64,000 nt of DNA, taken from contig NC_020167.2 in NCBI RefSeq assembly GCF_000224145.3, positions 5,811,365 through 5,875,364 on the forward strand, in the 5' to 3' direction. The notes under the pieces are model-generated. The model was not told the origin of the DNA. It searched no databases and worked only from the letters and a program-made list of their open reading frames with translations. Positions 47,061 to 60,286 of the stretch are shown here, in pieces; positions within the stretch are counted from its first letter, which is position 1; each line of letters begins with the position of its first letter. Made by a program: the position numbers and the translations under genes. Source of the DNA: Ciona intestinalis. Its lineage: Eukaryota; Chordata; Ascidiacea; Phlebobranchia; Cionidae.

Positions 47061-48511
47061 ATAAATTAAATTTCAAGAACAAATACCGGATTTCTAATTT
47101 TAATATTTACACGATTTGATAATTTTTTATAATCCGGATGTTTAGTAGGGTGTGGGAAGATGGGACCTTTATGTTTTATCGTCTCATTTGGTAGTTAACA
47201 AAGTACATTCAAAAAATTATAAAAATTTTGTTCTTATTACGAATCCCATAGAACGTTGTTAATTGTTTAAAGTACAATCAGGATATTTGTATATTTTGTA
47301 CCACAGGTGTCCCGTCTCCCAGCCCCCACCCTGCTATATTACAAACAGTATGAAAGATATGAAATTCTATTTTATTAAATGCCGTTGTCAGTGTTGCAGT
47401 CTTTTACGAAAAATTGTTTAACTTTTCTACAGGAAAATCATTATTTTCTTCAATTAAAAGTTATATAGTTATACTGATACTCAATTGCAAATAAAGTCAT
47501 AATGTTATTTATATTTGTACAACCGGTGTTTTGAGATGGAACACTAAAGCAGAATATAGCCTGCTACTAATTACGTTGTACTATACTTCTCTGGCTTTGT
47601 TTTTTCGCAACAGCTTATCACAATGCCAGAGATTTTGTCCACAGAACAATCATACAAAAAGCATTATGTTACAACCATTAAACATTTACGATTTGGAATA
47701 TTACAAAGTCTGACCTACTTATAGGGATTTTGCTGTTATGCTACATCCATCTTTTATTTCAAACCGTCGAAAAAGGCAAAGATATTGTAATGCAAAATAT
47801 TTACGAAGTTTGAAAATCCTATTTCAAAGTTTGGCTTAAATAGATATGTTATGTGTTTGGCATGTTATACAAATGCATGTTTTCGCCGTGTGTTATCCTG
47901 TATATCCACAAACGTATTTTGCGGCCCTGGGGGCTCATTTAGATTCTTAAAAATGCAAAAGAACACATAACTACCACGATAATCTTATAATTCCATTTTA
48001 AACACCATAACACTGAATGCATTTAACCGCTGTAATATAACACAAGACATAAACCATCCGCCATAATCCTAAGTCGGCAGCATATAGTATATACACGCAC
48101 AAATTAATCCAACGCGTACCGCAATCCAGGATTACGGCCGCTGTGCATATACACCTAATACACCACTTTCTTCTTTTATAAAGGCTTATATAGCAATTGA
48201 CATTAAATAAATCTGGCTATTGTAATACTGCTAGTTCACAAAACTGTTAAAAATGATCTCTAAAATTTGTCTTGACAATAAAACATCAACACAATTTTAA
48301 AGTTTTTGTTTAGATACACAATACAAGCAAAATGTCGATGGAAATACTATAAGGTTACAAGTTTTGGTTAATGAAGTTACTAACCTCTGCTCATAGCCTT
48401 GTTTTGTTTCATAGGTGGACTACTGTATTTTGTAAATAAAGCGACACATTATTAAGTAAACACAACTTGTTTTTTATGTTTAAGCAGGTATACCCAGTAC
48501 ATTTTGATAAA
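47061..48511. other. Intergenic DNA after the FG-GAP gene
   Basis: ATAAATAAATTAAA directly follows the stop and may contain the polyadenylation signal. A MITE lies at 47143-47338. Nothing else was recognised. Confidence 0.5.
47143..47338 (-). mobile_element. MITE copy
   Basis: TAGTAGGGTGTGGGAAGATG start, AGCCCCCACCCTGCTATA end. Confidence 0.82.
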
Positions 48512-49654
48512 GTATCGATAAACGTCGCCACAGACCATGAAAGGTTGAGAAAACCTGACTTGTGATCGATACAATGTGCGAACCTGTACTTCTACAAAAT
48601 ACGAGTTTGGATTAGTGGGGTACGATCAATCAATAGAGTGTCGGGAAACTACGGAAGAATATAAAGCTCACGATAAGATAGCCCAATAATGGCAGAATAT
48701 TTAATTTGCATCTCTTTAGGTAGTTTTCCAAAGCGTCCTCATGGACTTCATATTTCGCTATTTTGAATAAAATTGAGAACGGTTTGAAAAAGCAATAGTG
48801 CATTACGCGTACGGTAAATTTTATAAGTTAAAACCTGGGTGCCCTGTATTTATTTCGTACACCTTGAACCCGTGTATTCTCTGTGGTGAAGAGCGCCGAC
48901 TCTTAAAACCACTGCGCTACGATACCGGTAACGTTAATCGCATCACATAAAGTGTTTATGTTTTTCAACTTAGCGATTATATATTTTTCCTTGTGAAACC
49001 TTTTGATTCTTAAAAATGCCATTCATTTTTTGTCCACCATTTTTAGCCTACATGATTAAACCACTTCTCTGTAAACACAACGTTTTCTAGAGCATATATA
49101 TAGTGCCTCGATTTAGTAAGAATAGTTACATTATATAGTAGGGTGGGGGAAGATGGGACACCTTTAGCACATAATATCCAAATATCCTGATCGTGTTTTA
49201 AACAATTAAAAATAGTGTTTAAGAGTCGTGAGGATATAGTTTTAAAAATCTTTGAATGTTTCTTGTTTACTATTAAATGGAATGAGAAAATAGAGCTAAA
49301 AGGTGTCTCATCTCCCCCCACCCTACTGTATAAATAAAGCTGACAAAGGCAGTCTCAAAATCACACACCATAAATTAGGTTGTGTGTTTGGAATATCGAC
49401 AAAACGATTATATATACCGCAGATTGATATTAGATTTCTAACTAATGACTGGGTGTATATGAAGGAGGCGTTTTTTGATAAAACTATATATGTGACATTA
49501 ATTATTCACAGAATGTCTGCTCCGCAGTTAAACTAAAATGTTGAAATTTAGAATCTCCCGTTTATAAGTCACTGGTTTGCCAACCCATGTAATACATATA
49601 TATACTTATATATATAATACATGTATAGAAAGTGGGGCATTTTTATGCATTTCT
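48512..49654. repeat. Segmental duplication copy 1 (ends at assembly gap)
   Basis: Nearly identical to 49705-50970. This copy stops exactly at the gap, and its last bases (about 49635-49654) look like a degraded version of 50958-50980. It lacks the 133-bp insertion seen in copy 2. It includes a MITE at 49134-49330. Confidence 0.9.
49134..49330 (+). mobile_element. MITE copy, near consensus
   Basis: TATAGTAGGGTGGGGGAAGA start and TCTCCCCCCACCCTACTGTA end are inverted repeats with TA-rich flanks. Useful as family reference. Confidence 0.9.
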
Positions 49655-49704
49655 NNNNNNNNNNNNNNNNNNNNNNNNNNNNNNNNNNNNNNNNNNNNNN
49701 NNNN
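49655..49704. other. Assembly gap (50 N)
   Basis: Placeholder gap between the two copies of the duplication. Confidence 0.95.
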
Positions 49705-50980
49705 CACAGACCATGAAAGGTTTGAGAAAACCTGACTTGTGATTCGATACAATGTGCGAACCTGTACTTCTACAAAATACGAGTTTGGATTAGTGGGGTA
49801 CGATCAATCAATAGAGTGTCGGGAAACTACAAAAGAATATAAAGCTCACGATAAGATAGCCCAATAATAGCAGAATATTTAATTTGCATCTCTTTAGGTA
49901 GTTTTCTAAAGCGTCCTCATGGACTTGATATTTCGCTATTTTGAATAAAATTGAGAACGGATTGAAAAAGCAATAGTGCATTACGCGTACGCTAAATTTT
50001 ATAAGTTAAAACCTGGGTGCCCTGTATTTATTTCGTACACCTTGAACCCGTGTAACTCTTAACTCAGTATTCTCTGTGGTGAAGAGCGCCGACTCTTAAA
50101 ACCACTGCGCTACGATACCGGTAACGTTAATCGCATCACATAAAGTGTTTATGTTTTTCAACTTAGCGATTATATATTTTTCCTTGTGAAACCTTTTGAT
50201 TCTTAAAAATGCCATTCATTTTTTTGTCCACCATTTTTAGCCTACATGATTAAACCACTTCTCTGAAACACAACGTTTTATATAGAGCATATATATATAG
50301 TGCCTCGATTTAGTAAGAATAGTTACATTATATAGTAGGGTGGAAGGGACACCTTTAGCACATAATATCCAAATATCCTGATTGTGTTTTAAACAATTAA
50401 AAATAGTGTTTAAGAGTCGTGAGGATATAGTTTTAAAAATCTTTGAATGTTTCTTGTTTACTATTAAATGGAATGAGAAAATAGAGCTAAAAGGTGTCTC
50501 ATCTCCCCCCACCCTACTGTATAAATAAAGCTGACAAAGGCAGTCTCAAAATCACACACCATAAATTAGGTTGTGTGTTTGGAATATCGACAAAACGATT
50601 ATATATACCGCAGATTGGAGTTTTTAAAAATAGACCACATAAGCGAGACATTTATTTACACACGAATAGATGATAAACTCTTTATATTTAAATATATGTG
50701 CGCAAAATATATACAGAAAACATTGTTTGAATAGGAATATTTCGGGCTCTGATATTAGATTTCTAACTAATGACTGGGTGTATATGAAGGAGGCGTTTTT
50801 TGATAAAACTATATATGTGACATTAATTATTCACAGAATGTCTGCTCCGCAGTTAAACTAAAATGTTGAAATTTAGAATCTCCCGTTTATAAAGTCACTG
50901 GTTTGGCCAACCCATGTAAGTACATATATATACTTGTATATATATACATGTATAGAAAAGTGGGGCATTTTTTATGGCAT
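49705..50980. repeat. Segmental duplication copy 2 (begins at assembly gap)
   Basis: Starts exactly at the gap with the sequence also found from about 48533. Compared with copy 1 it has scattered substitutions, a 15-bp insertion near 50053, a small deletion in the MITE at about 50345, and a 133-bp insertion at about 50617-50749. The differences look allelic. Confidence 0.9.
50331..50522 (+). mobile_element. MITE copy (duplicate of 49134-49330)
   Basis: Same insertion as at 49134 within the duplicated block; carries a small deletion in the left terminal repeat. Confidence 0.88.
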
Positions 50981-51136
50981 TTTCTCGTCCCATATGGTAG
51001 TAAACAAAAAATATTTACAGAATTGTATGACCGCATTATCGAGATTCTAAAAGAGCGTTATTAACTGTTCAAAACAAGATCATAAAATATATATTTAGGC
51101 GCAAACGGTATCGCATCTTTTCCCACAGTACTATAT
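50951..51136 (-). mobile_element. MITE copy
   Basis: TTTTCTCGTCCCATATGGTA near the left end, internal GTAAACAAAAAATATTTACA, and CATCTTTTCCCACAGTAC at the right. Confidence 0.75.
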
Positions 51137-53800
51137 AGTTGTACACATGTAAATATATTATTTAATCGTTGGTCTGACATTCAAATTACAGTTGTCAAAA
51201 CTTTGACGTCATTGTCGGGTCATGACCTTATCACACACATATTCACATCGGTTCGATCATTAATTACAACCATTAAATGAACCAAAGATTTTGTTCAGCA
51301 TTTCTGAAAACCGACTTCGTAGGACGAGCGTTGTTTGTTTGCAGCCAAAGCAGCTTTAGCGCTGCCGGTGATCAGAGTTATTTTCAGTCGCTGACGAAAC
51401 TTATGGTCGCCAACAATTTTGATTACGAACGTTTTCTATTGGGCGTTTTAAATAATTTATTCCAGCTAGCAATACGCCATAGCCTCTGTTCGGCGGGTGT
51501 ATTAATTTTTAAATTCTGTCATATTTTTACACAGCGCTGGCTCACAAGACGGTGCGGAATATAATTATAATCCCGAATATCTCTTTTTCCCTTTCAAGTC
51601 GGACTGCTTACTTTTAAGATGAAAATTCGAGTCCCTCAAGTGCGCGATATCGTTCATTTATGACCGAATAAAAGCAACGAAGCGAAATAGTTATACCAGA
51701 ACAAAGAATATTTTAAGGCGTGTTGTTTCAACATGAGACACTCAAAGTCGTCAAAAGCGCGATGAAGACCCGAAATATTTATATCTCCATTCGCGGTTTT
51801 AGGAAGGGCATTTGTCTTTGTAAATGCGACCGATTCTTCGTTGTATAAAATCCGCGAACAGTCAGCCTTTTAAGATCGATGTATATAGCCTACCGCTGGT
51901 ATATTGCAAGTGCCATAACGTCGCACATACATAACGTTATATCGCTATCAAAATTCGATATATCATGCTTTCGTTCATTATAGCCAAACCGTGAAAGCGC
52001 TGTAAAAAGGCAGGCATCGTAGTTGCAGAGAATAAATGGCCAAAGTATAGATTTTCCCAGTCATTATATCGCAGCGACCGAGGTAGGGTAAAAGTAAAAC
52101 TATTTTCACACAAAAGCGATAAATAAAAAGATTAACATTACACTCTTAACAGATGACATACGCAAATATATTTTAGATTTTTGGAAAATCAATTTGAATA
52201 TAACGATAATATATGCATAACTACTTAGACTATATACTCTACTATTCTATACATGAGTATAAGGTTGTAACGTAAGCCAAGGGATTGGGAAAATTCATAT
52301 GGTTTAAAATACAACTAGCGTATAAGAATAAATTAGAAAGTCTTACAGTGTATGAGCCGTATATTTGTACTATAGTTACCCGTATTTAGGTAAAAAATAC
52401 AACTGGCGTATATAGTTATGTATCAGAATAAACAAGTAACAGGTGTCGTACATCAGACCGCACCTGCAGTGAAAGTGTCTAATTAATTAAACAGACCATA
52501 CAAGCGCATCTAATTGATTATTCCGGTCCGGAATTGGAGCAAACAGTTTATGCTAATTATGTCGAGTCTCTAAGCCGATTTAGTTTGGTGTGGGATGATG
52601 TATGGTATCGTTGTATCGTGGAGCATATACGTGGTTAAAATTAGAATGAGAAGGCATATAATTAGGAATTGTATACGTAAAGTGTATAGTAGCCTATAGA
52701 TGACATATGGTTTTATTTGTAGTAAGGTGGAGGAAGACGGGTCATCTTTATAAACAATTACCAACGGTTATGAGAGTCGTGAGAAAACTGTTTTATAATT
52801 CTTTGATTTTTCTTTGTTTACTACCAAATGCAACGAGAAAACAAAATGAAAGGTGTCCTATCTTACTCCACTCTTTATATTAGATATATAGAGTTTTTGT
52901 AATTAAAACGCTAATATTAGACAATAAACAGTGTCGTGTTTGGATTCTTCGTATTTAGAAGTTTTTCTATATAATGTGACATAACCAGTTTAAAAGTTAC
53001 TGGTAAGTTAAAAATACGGCAACATTTTATACAATGTGGCGAGAAAAATTTTGTAATTTACATATAGAATATCAATTTAGAAGGTTATTTTCGTTATGAC
53101 ATCACCGTTTATTTACAGATAAACATCGATTACGTTGGCGTTAGATTACACTGTGTGATTTCGTTTTAATTTACCTCTTTTAAAGCAGTTTCATTTTAAT
53201 TGCTTTAGTTTGTGGTTGCGTGTAGTCTTTTGGTTAGACCTCATGCTCACTGTCGGGCTGCAACATTGCGATTTTATTTACACGTGTTTTTTTACACAAA
53301 AAGATAACAACGCCAGTCACGCGTGCTTTATTCGCACAACTATAGCCCACAAAAGAAAAACAACCAGACACGTGAGTTTTATGCGCACACCTCATGTCTG
53401 CAGTTAAAAAAGTTTCAAATTATATACCGTATCCACTAACGTAAACTATTTTCATAACCATTCGCAAATCGCCCAAAATAGCGAGAACTGTCTCACACGG
53501 TCGTAGATATTATCTACGCTACGATTTATACTGCAGGGCATCGCGGTATTATTTAAACGGGTGAAGTAACTAGATAGGGTCAACGTACTACAGTTTCAAG
53601 CGTTAGTTTGAAAGAGGCGGAAAATAGGATTACGTGAAGATTTGTCGCTTTGGGGGCGGAATATTGTAGGCGGGAAATGGGCCTTTTCTCGTATGGATGG
53701 GGGTAAGATGGTCCATGTTCTCATTTTCGTTTTCGTTTTATGTCATTTTTTGGGTAATTAAATTTTTCTAGTAAACAAGTAATTTTTCAGAAATATATAT
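50981..53800. other. Intergenic DNA, AT-rich, with MITE copies
   Basis: MITEs at 50951-51136, 52719-52876 and a partial one near 53692-53815. A 95-codon ORF at 51277-51564 shows no family features. No other gene seen. Confidence 0.5.
52719..52876 (+). mobile_element. MITE copy
   Basis: GTAGTAAGGTGGAGGAAGAC start, GTGTCCTATCTTACTCCACT end. Confidence 0.78.
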
Positions 53801-53829
53801 AACTGTATCCTCACACAAATGAGCGTACA

Positions 53830-55340
53830 GACGTTTCGCCCGACGTCTGGGTCGAGTTGACGTTTACAGATTTACAAAAATCAAGTCTCAGCATTATGAC
53901 GTAATAACGGCGCCCTTGATATGATGTGTCTATGTACGGCCCATTAAACATGACGCGAAAAACGAAGACGCGACCAGCAGACAAACACGAATCAATAATT
54001 CCTGTTCACTTATCGCGCGATTGTCTATGACGCAACAGTCGAAAGGTGTTTTGGGCTTGATTTTTCGCCGAGACGAAAGTTAGCGGTCGTCGGTCTGAAA
54101 AAGAGCACAGTTGTGGTGTCGAATATCTTTTCGACGCTCTGTACCGCTGGGAATCGTAAGGCGCGACTAAGTCTGGCAAGCATATCCTGTCACGAAAAAT
54201 GTACAAGTCCGGAAGTGTTATAGAGCAGTACAGCAGGTCAAGAAGTCTTTCATCGCATTGATTGTAATTTCTTCACAAATGCTCGCGGCCTTTCTTTTGC
54301 TAATTAAAGCGCTTCCATAATTAAGTTTTATCGGGACGTTGCTTCTGCTGGTATACAAAAATATTCCCAGATCGATTGGAAAAAAAGGGAAATAATTGGC
54401 CCGCTTTCGGGCAGCAGGCGGTGCTGGATATTTTGATGTATGGCGCAGGTGCCGGGCGCAGCAGCCGCTGATCGAGACGAATGCTTAGCTCTGTTTGTGA
54501 CTTCATAAGCCGTAGGTTTCGACAGTTAAGACATCAACATCAGAATTGAAAATTTTCGTGAGTCATTTAATATTGAGAAGGTTTTGCACGCGATTGTTGC
54601 TCGTTTGTGACGTATATTTAGAACGATTTGTCGCGTAATTCGCTTTCGCAGGTCGCGCGGTCACAGTGACCGGATCGTGATTCGATTATCGTCATTTCCG
54701 GTAAAATCGAAGTCGCGATTGGTTGGTCACGTGATAGCGACTGAAGCGACCCATTGTGACTCACATACGCAAGTGTTTAAAATTAAATCGAGCGAAAATT
54801 AGGGTTTTGTTTTTGTCACGTTCGTTCGTGCGTTTCGCGCCCGAAAAGATCGGAAGAGTTAGTCGCATTAAGTTTATTATCTGATGCTACGTAACAATGA
54901 CGGTCAGTGTCGTGGACAATGCCCCATTCAAGTTCAAACTTTAAGAAAACGAATCGCTTTTACATCAGCTTGATCACTTTTAAATTGCGACGCTGCGTCA
55001 GCTTGTTCTTTACACAGCTCGTTTCGGATCACTTGGCACGAGATCAGGGCCAATAAACAGTTCATACAATTTCCGGTGGCTTTTATTTTCGTCGCGAAGC
55101 ATTTCCTATGAGACGGAAAATGTGCAGACGACGTTGCTTCGCGGTGTTATTTATTTACTGCTGCGATAATCGCCGCTTAGCCGCGCGGGGACCGCTGCCT
55201 TCGACAGGTTGAATAAATCGCGTCATTTCTGGGAGAAAATGAGACGCGAGGAATAAACAAAGCGAAAAACAAAACCAACGAAATCCGACGGTGGTTAGGT
55301 GTTCGGGGAAGGTTTAGAGGAGAGCAATTAAAAACAGCTG
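53830..55340. promoter_or_regulatory. CpG-rich region upstream of the gene at 55556
   Basis: The density of CG dinucleotides rises sharply compared with the rest of the window, with no open frame of note. It contains a CACGTG E-box with adjacent ATTGG (CCAAT complement) near 54716-54732. It lies 0.2-1.7 kb before the first start codon and is probably promoter and 5' UTR. Confidence 0.5.
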
Positions 55341-55555
55341 CCCATAGCACGCTCTGTTTTGCTTCGGCGATCCGAAGCGTTAAATTGTAATCTAAATGTC
55401 AGGTGCGCCTGCAAAGTCGGTTTATTATTTGTGTCCTTTGCAGATATTCGCGTTAAATAAACATAGAGATTGCAAAATAAATAGTCAGTGATCTGTTCAC
55501 CAGGATACAGACTACAAGGCACCAGTTTGAAAACACCAAGACAGACATTTGAAGA

Positions 55556-58500
55556 ATGGAAACCCATCAGGTGAGGTTTATGATCAAATGCTGTGTTTTA
55601 ACAGTGGTTGTATAACGTTGGCTGGGTGGCCGGGCATCTAGACAATGACAGAGTATTCCTTTTCTATCAACGCCTTATCTGTTACATGGGTGATTGAAAA
55701 CGGGCAAAACAAGGCGAAGGATAACACCCGCGATCCATACACCTCACAAACCACTGAATATTGTCAGATTTTAAACACAAAATGTAAAAGCTTTTCTGCG
55801 GTAAAGTAAATTTCTCGGAATTTTACGAGAAAAATATAAAATTTTACGACGGAAATTTGAAATCGAAAATTCCATTTATTGGGCGGAATTAAATTGAATT
55901 CGGGATAAAATAAACTTTGCTGATATTTTCGAGTCCAGTTTTAATTTCAATTTGGTAAACTATTTTCTATTTCACCGACTAAAACAAGATTCCTGGCACT
56001 TTGCCTTTACGTGTAAACTCGTTGTTTCCGAGAGTAAATGTCACGGGTTTTAGTTTGAGTGCGATTGCTACAAAGTAACTCATGGAATGCCATTAGTGAC
56101 AATTGCTTTAAGTGGAAAAAGGAAATGTTTTGGTAACTTGTAACGGTGGTCTTATCCATTACAGTCGGTGTAATAACAAAAAAACTTATCTATACCATAA
56201 ACAAACTGCTTACGAAACATACCTAACTTAGTGTTTAGTTAAGTGAATGCAATGCTGTATAGTAGGTTGGGGCAAGATATTTACAGTTTTGATATCCCTT
56301 TACTGGTCTCGTTTGGTTCGAAAACAAATAATATTTATAGATTTACATAACCGCAACGTATGGCCCCCCAAAACGTTGTTAAATGTTATAAACATGATCA
56401 AAAATGTAAAATTTAGGTTATAACAATATCGAAAATTTATTATTCTATATTCAGTTGAGCACTTGCATGCAATGTATATAGTTCATATGTATATGGTGTG
56501 TATGTATATTCGTTGCTATTTATTCACCAATGAGCAATACGTATACGTACTACGTAAACGTTTAGCATATAGTAGGGTGGGGGAAGATTTGACACCTTTT
56601 CATTCTACTTTCTCTTCCCATTTGGTAGTAAACAAAGTACATTCAAAAATTATAAAACTGTATCATTACGACCCCTAAGACATTTGTTATTTGTTTAAAA
56701 CACGATCAGGATATTTGAATATTATGTGCTAAAAGTGTCCCAGCTTACCCTACATTACTATTACATATACGCACTGTAAATAATGATGATGATGGCTTAG
56801 GTACAAATGCTTGTCATCATTTGTCGTATTATATTAACATACGGTTAACATCGGAAATCTGCATAAATGTTTCAACATATTTGTATTCCTATACGGTATA
56901 ATACGCGTATTGATTCATGTAAAATGTATAACCTATATCCAGATATAAGGACATGTTAAATGGCTTGCCCTGCTAGTACAAGCTAGACTTGGCCGTTGTG
57001 TTCTATTTATATCAACCGAACACTTCATTACACGCCGAGCAAATAAATTATGCACAAGACGGTCAAATTTAAACGAGTTAAGCTGCTATTCGAAAATTGC
57101 CACCAAATTACCAACGCTTCCGTTTCAACAATTTAACGTCATTTTTCTCGCTAGGTAGCGCCAACGATAATCGTCCCCACCCTGTGCCCCCAATTTAATC
57201 AGAGCTTCGGAAATTATGACGTATCAGCCGTTACCAAGCAACAACTGCTCCACCCGGTTCTCTCCGGGCAGCACTTACTACTACCATCTAGCGGCGGACC
57301 GCTGTTAATCCAAATGCACCAGGTAAAAAGATCCAATCGATCGACCATGTATAATATACACGTATGATTCACGTAACCTAACGTGCATGATTGTGTATTG
57401 GTGTTTACTGACATAGTTTGTTACGAAACAAACACAATTATTGAGTACTTTTCGATTTTACCTTTTTCTTAGAAGACCTCAATTGAAACTTTAAACTTTT
57501 AAAGAAAAAAATAACGAATTTCAAATAACAAGGAAAATTCCCGACCACTTTTGAACAACAACTTTAAAAAAACAACATCACTGTATTTTAATTTTATAAA
57601 ATTTTAGACAAAATGAAAATTCATGCTCCATAAATCATCTCTTTAACATTAGTAAAGCTAGTCCAGAAAATATAAATTACAAAGAAACTTTTATACGCAG
57701 GTGCTACCTTACCTACCTCAAGACACCGGTGTTCAACCCACCCAATATCCCGACGTACTTCCCCACCCTACCGTCATGTTTCCCCCGGGAATTCCCCCAA
57801 TGCGATGCCTTGCTTCAGTCAATCCCGGACTTTTAAAAACTTCAAATATTCCAGACTTGTCAAATATGGTAAATAAAAAACATGTGTAGTCAGCTTAGAA
57901 ATACTTCACCTAAAAAGTGACATATGGGGTAACTTGTAAGCGGGCACGAGGTTTATGAAATAAACAGCCGTAATATAGTTTTATATAACCAGTTTTATCC
58001 TGGTAAGTGTATATGACACAAAACGTAACGACTACTGCCATCTACACGAGCATAAAATAAGTTACAATTATTCACTCGATGTAACAACAACGTCTTAGTC
58101 TATATATATATACCAATGTTATAACTCGAAATACGACATGGTACGTATACAGGCGCTAGTGTTGGACAGCGAGTGTGTATAAATAAACCATGTATTTCTT
58201 ATATACAAAAAATCGACACAGAATTTCATTATTGCCGCATAACCATCTCATTGTTTCGCAGACTCAAAACGCGCTACACCATGACGTCACAATAGCACAA
58301 ACAATTCACAGAACGCAAAGAAAAAAGAAGATTTCGCCTTCCGCGAAACGACGAAGCAGGTATAACGTTTGTATACTAAATAACTAACCGATGCGGTTAT
58401 TACCTTATTACCTGGCACTGCTGTGTGAACCAGTTCTTCTAAGTACTAAAGGTCGTATTGTTCATTTGAACTCGAACAAATGTCTTTCTAATAACCTAAT

Positions 58501-59908
58501 CTAACCTGTACCGTTGCCTATAAGGTTTTGCGACTGGCTTAACAAGTTTATCCAAGCGGTGTTAGGACTAACTCTAAATGAAAGAAAGGCACTACTGCGA
58601 AGTTTTGAGTAAAAGTTTGGAACCCCGAAAGCGTCAAACGCGCGCGGAATTATAATGATTGCCCTCTTGTCTTAAACGACTGCGTGTTCGGTGGTAACAG
58701 TGCAATGAAACAATTCCCTTAAGCCAGTGTTGGTGTTTCCCAAATTTTAACTATGTTCTACCAATTTGTCGATTCGTAAACATGCTGACGTGCGGAATAT
58801 GTGTTACATACTTTTTTATTGCGACATTGTTGGATTTAAAATAAACCCTAAGAAGGCTGTGTGTTTTTATGTTAATCTAATTAATATTAAAATATCATAC
58901 AGGCTTCGTCTCATTGCTTTTCTTGAATCAAAGAAAGAAAAAGAATTGGAAGAAGTTTCAATGAAGAAAGTTGAAAGGTGAATTAATGTAACTTTTTATT
59001 ACTCGCGTGGCGGGGCCGACAGTAGTTATATAACACGGCTGTTCCATAAGGTAAAACACGAGTATGAGAGTCTTATAAAATAACCTATAGGGTATTTAAC
59101 GCCAATGCAGCGAGTTCGTTCATAAATTGGAATGTGTTAATTATACAGTAACCTACATGTCATCACTGATTCATTTCTTATAAATTCAAGAAAATGTAAT
59201 TTACAAATTAAAAGTCAGGCAATAATGTCAAAGTATTTTAATCTGAAGCTTTCTTAAGTTGCTGGGCTTAATCGCTTCTGCAACGTAAGCGCTGTCTGTG
59301 CGCAAGGACACTTCACTGTCATTGCTCCAACTTAGTCCACACCAACGTCGGTCCACACTAATGCATACAGTCATGTGCATTAAAACGTCACAGAGCGAAA
59401 CATACTTGGCTATTCTACTGTTGGAATACATTATACCACGTACCAATGCACATTAGTTATTTTAAGTCTTGCTTTCCAGTAAAGTAATAAACATAATTGC
59501 ACAGTCATTTCTATGTATATATATGGTACTGTGGGGTAAGATGGGATACCATTAGCATATAATATCCCGTATTCTTGATCATTTTTAAACAATTTACATA
59601 ATTTCGTTGCATGTTATTTGTTTACTTTCGAAGAGAATGATAAAAGTGAATGCAAACATGAACCATTTTACCCCAAGCTACCTGTGTGTCAGTAGATCAA
59701 CTGCACGTAAGTTGCACTAACCAAATTATATTAATCTAACAGCACTGAAGGGGAGATAGGACATCCTCCAAATGGCAGCAACGGTGACGTTATTGACACA
59801 AATATCCTTACGACCAGTGACGTCACAAGTTCCGAAGTGACGTCATTACCACATGACGACCCCGAAATGGTTGACAGCACGCCAGCAAGAGGGGCAACTC
59901 CAACTTAA
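55556..59908 (+). CDS. Unrecognised basic, probably nuclear protein, 229 residues, six exons
   Basis: Exons 55556-55570, 57155-57322, 57701-57868, 58262-58359, 58903-58977 and 59743-59908 join in phase to give 229 residues. The first coding exon holds only METHQ. Residues 6-117 are rich in Pro, Gln and Leu (LPYLPQDTG, VMFPPGIPPM) with no membrane or signal segment. Residues about 118-174 are strongly basic: HRTQRKKKISPSAKRRSR, then a charged, helical LESKKEKELEEV stretch. The tail is Ser/Thr/Asp-rich. The layout resembles a transcription regulator with a basic region, but no known DNA-binding fold (bZIP, bHLH, homeobox, HMG, zinc finger) can be matched. AATAAA lies near 59984. Confidence 0.68.
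56259..56440 (-). mobile_element. MITE copy, diverged
   Basis: TATAGTAGGTTGGGGCAAGA start; the interior keeps GGTCTCGTTTGGTT and AACGTTGTTAAATG. Confidence 0.65.
56568..56760 (-). mobile_element. MITE copy
   Basis: ATAGTAGGGTGGGGGAAGAT start, CTAAAAGTGTCCCAGCTTAC end. Confidence 0.85.
57905..58075 (+). repeat. SINE tail copy
   Basis: GGTAACTTGTAAGCGGGCAC through ACACGAGCATAAAATAAGTT, with a short internal duplication. In an intron of the 229-residue gene. Confidence 0.7.
59524..59682 (+). mobile_element. MITE copy, internally shortened
   Basis: GTACTGTGGGGTAAGATGGG start, AACCATTTTACCCCAAGC end. Confidence 0.7.
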
Positions 59909-60085
59909 AAACTTTTTATTTATTTCGCTTTTCTTTCTGTGATTACTTTGCGTCGCTGTAGATTTTAAATGAAATCTTCATTTCAATAAAATATTAGTTA
60001 TACTCAGTTTACGCTGTTGTAACTTGCAATTATGGATAAAGGGTATAGATATGCGAGCGTCAGTTTAAAAAAAGGGAATCTTAAA

Positions 60086-60286
60086 TAGAGTAGGGTGGGG
60101 GAAGATGGGACACGTTTTCATTCCATTTTCTTGTCCCATTTGGTAGTAAACAAAAAACATTCTAAGAATTCTAAAACCGTATTCTCACGACTCCCATAGA
60201 CCGTTGTTAATTGTTTAAAAGGCGGTCAGGATACTTGGATGTTTATGTGCTAAAGGTGTCCCATCTTCCCCCCACCTACTCTATAT
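60086..60286 (-). mobile_element. MITE copy, near consensus
   Basis: AGAGTAGGGTGGGGGAAGAT start; CATCTTCCCCCCACCTACTC end. Reverse orientation to 49134. Confidence 0.9.

Noticed and set aside
49043-49321. Minus-strand ORF beginning MGGDETPFSS, with a near copy at 50237-50512 and a relative at 42425-42844
   Set aside because: All are readings through MITE copies; the shared residues reflect the repeat and not a protein family.
48512-50980. True tandem gene-size duplication
   Set aside because: Both copies end exactly at the gap and differ like alleles, so an assembly artefact is the simpler reading.
51277-51564. 95-residue plus-strand ORF (MNQRFCSAFL...)
   Set aside because: No domain, signal peptide or splice context; length is within what chance allows in intergenic DNA.
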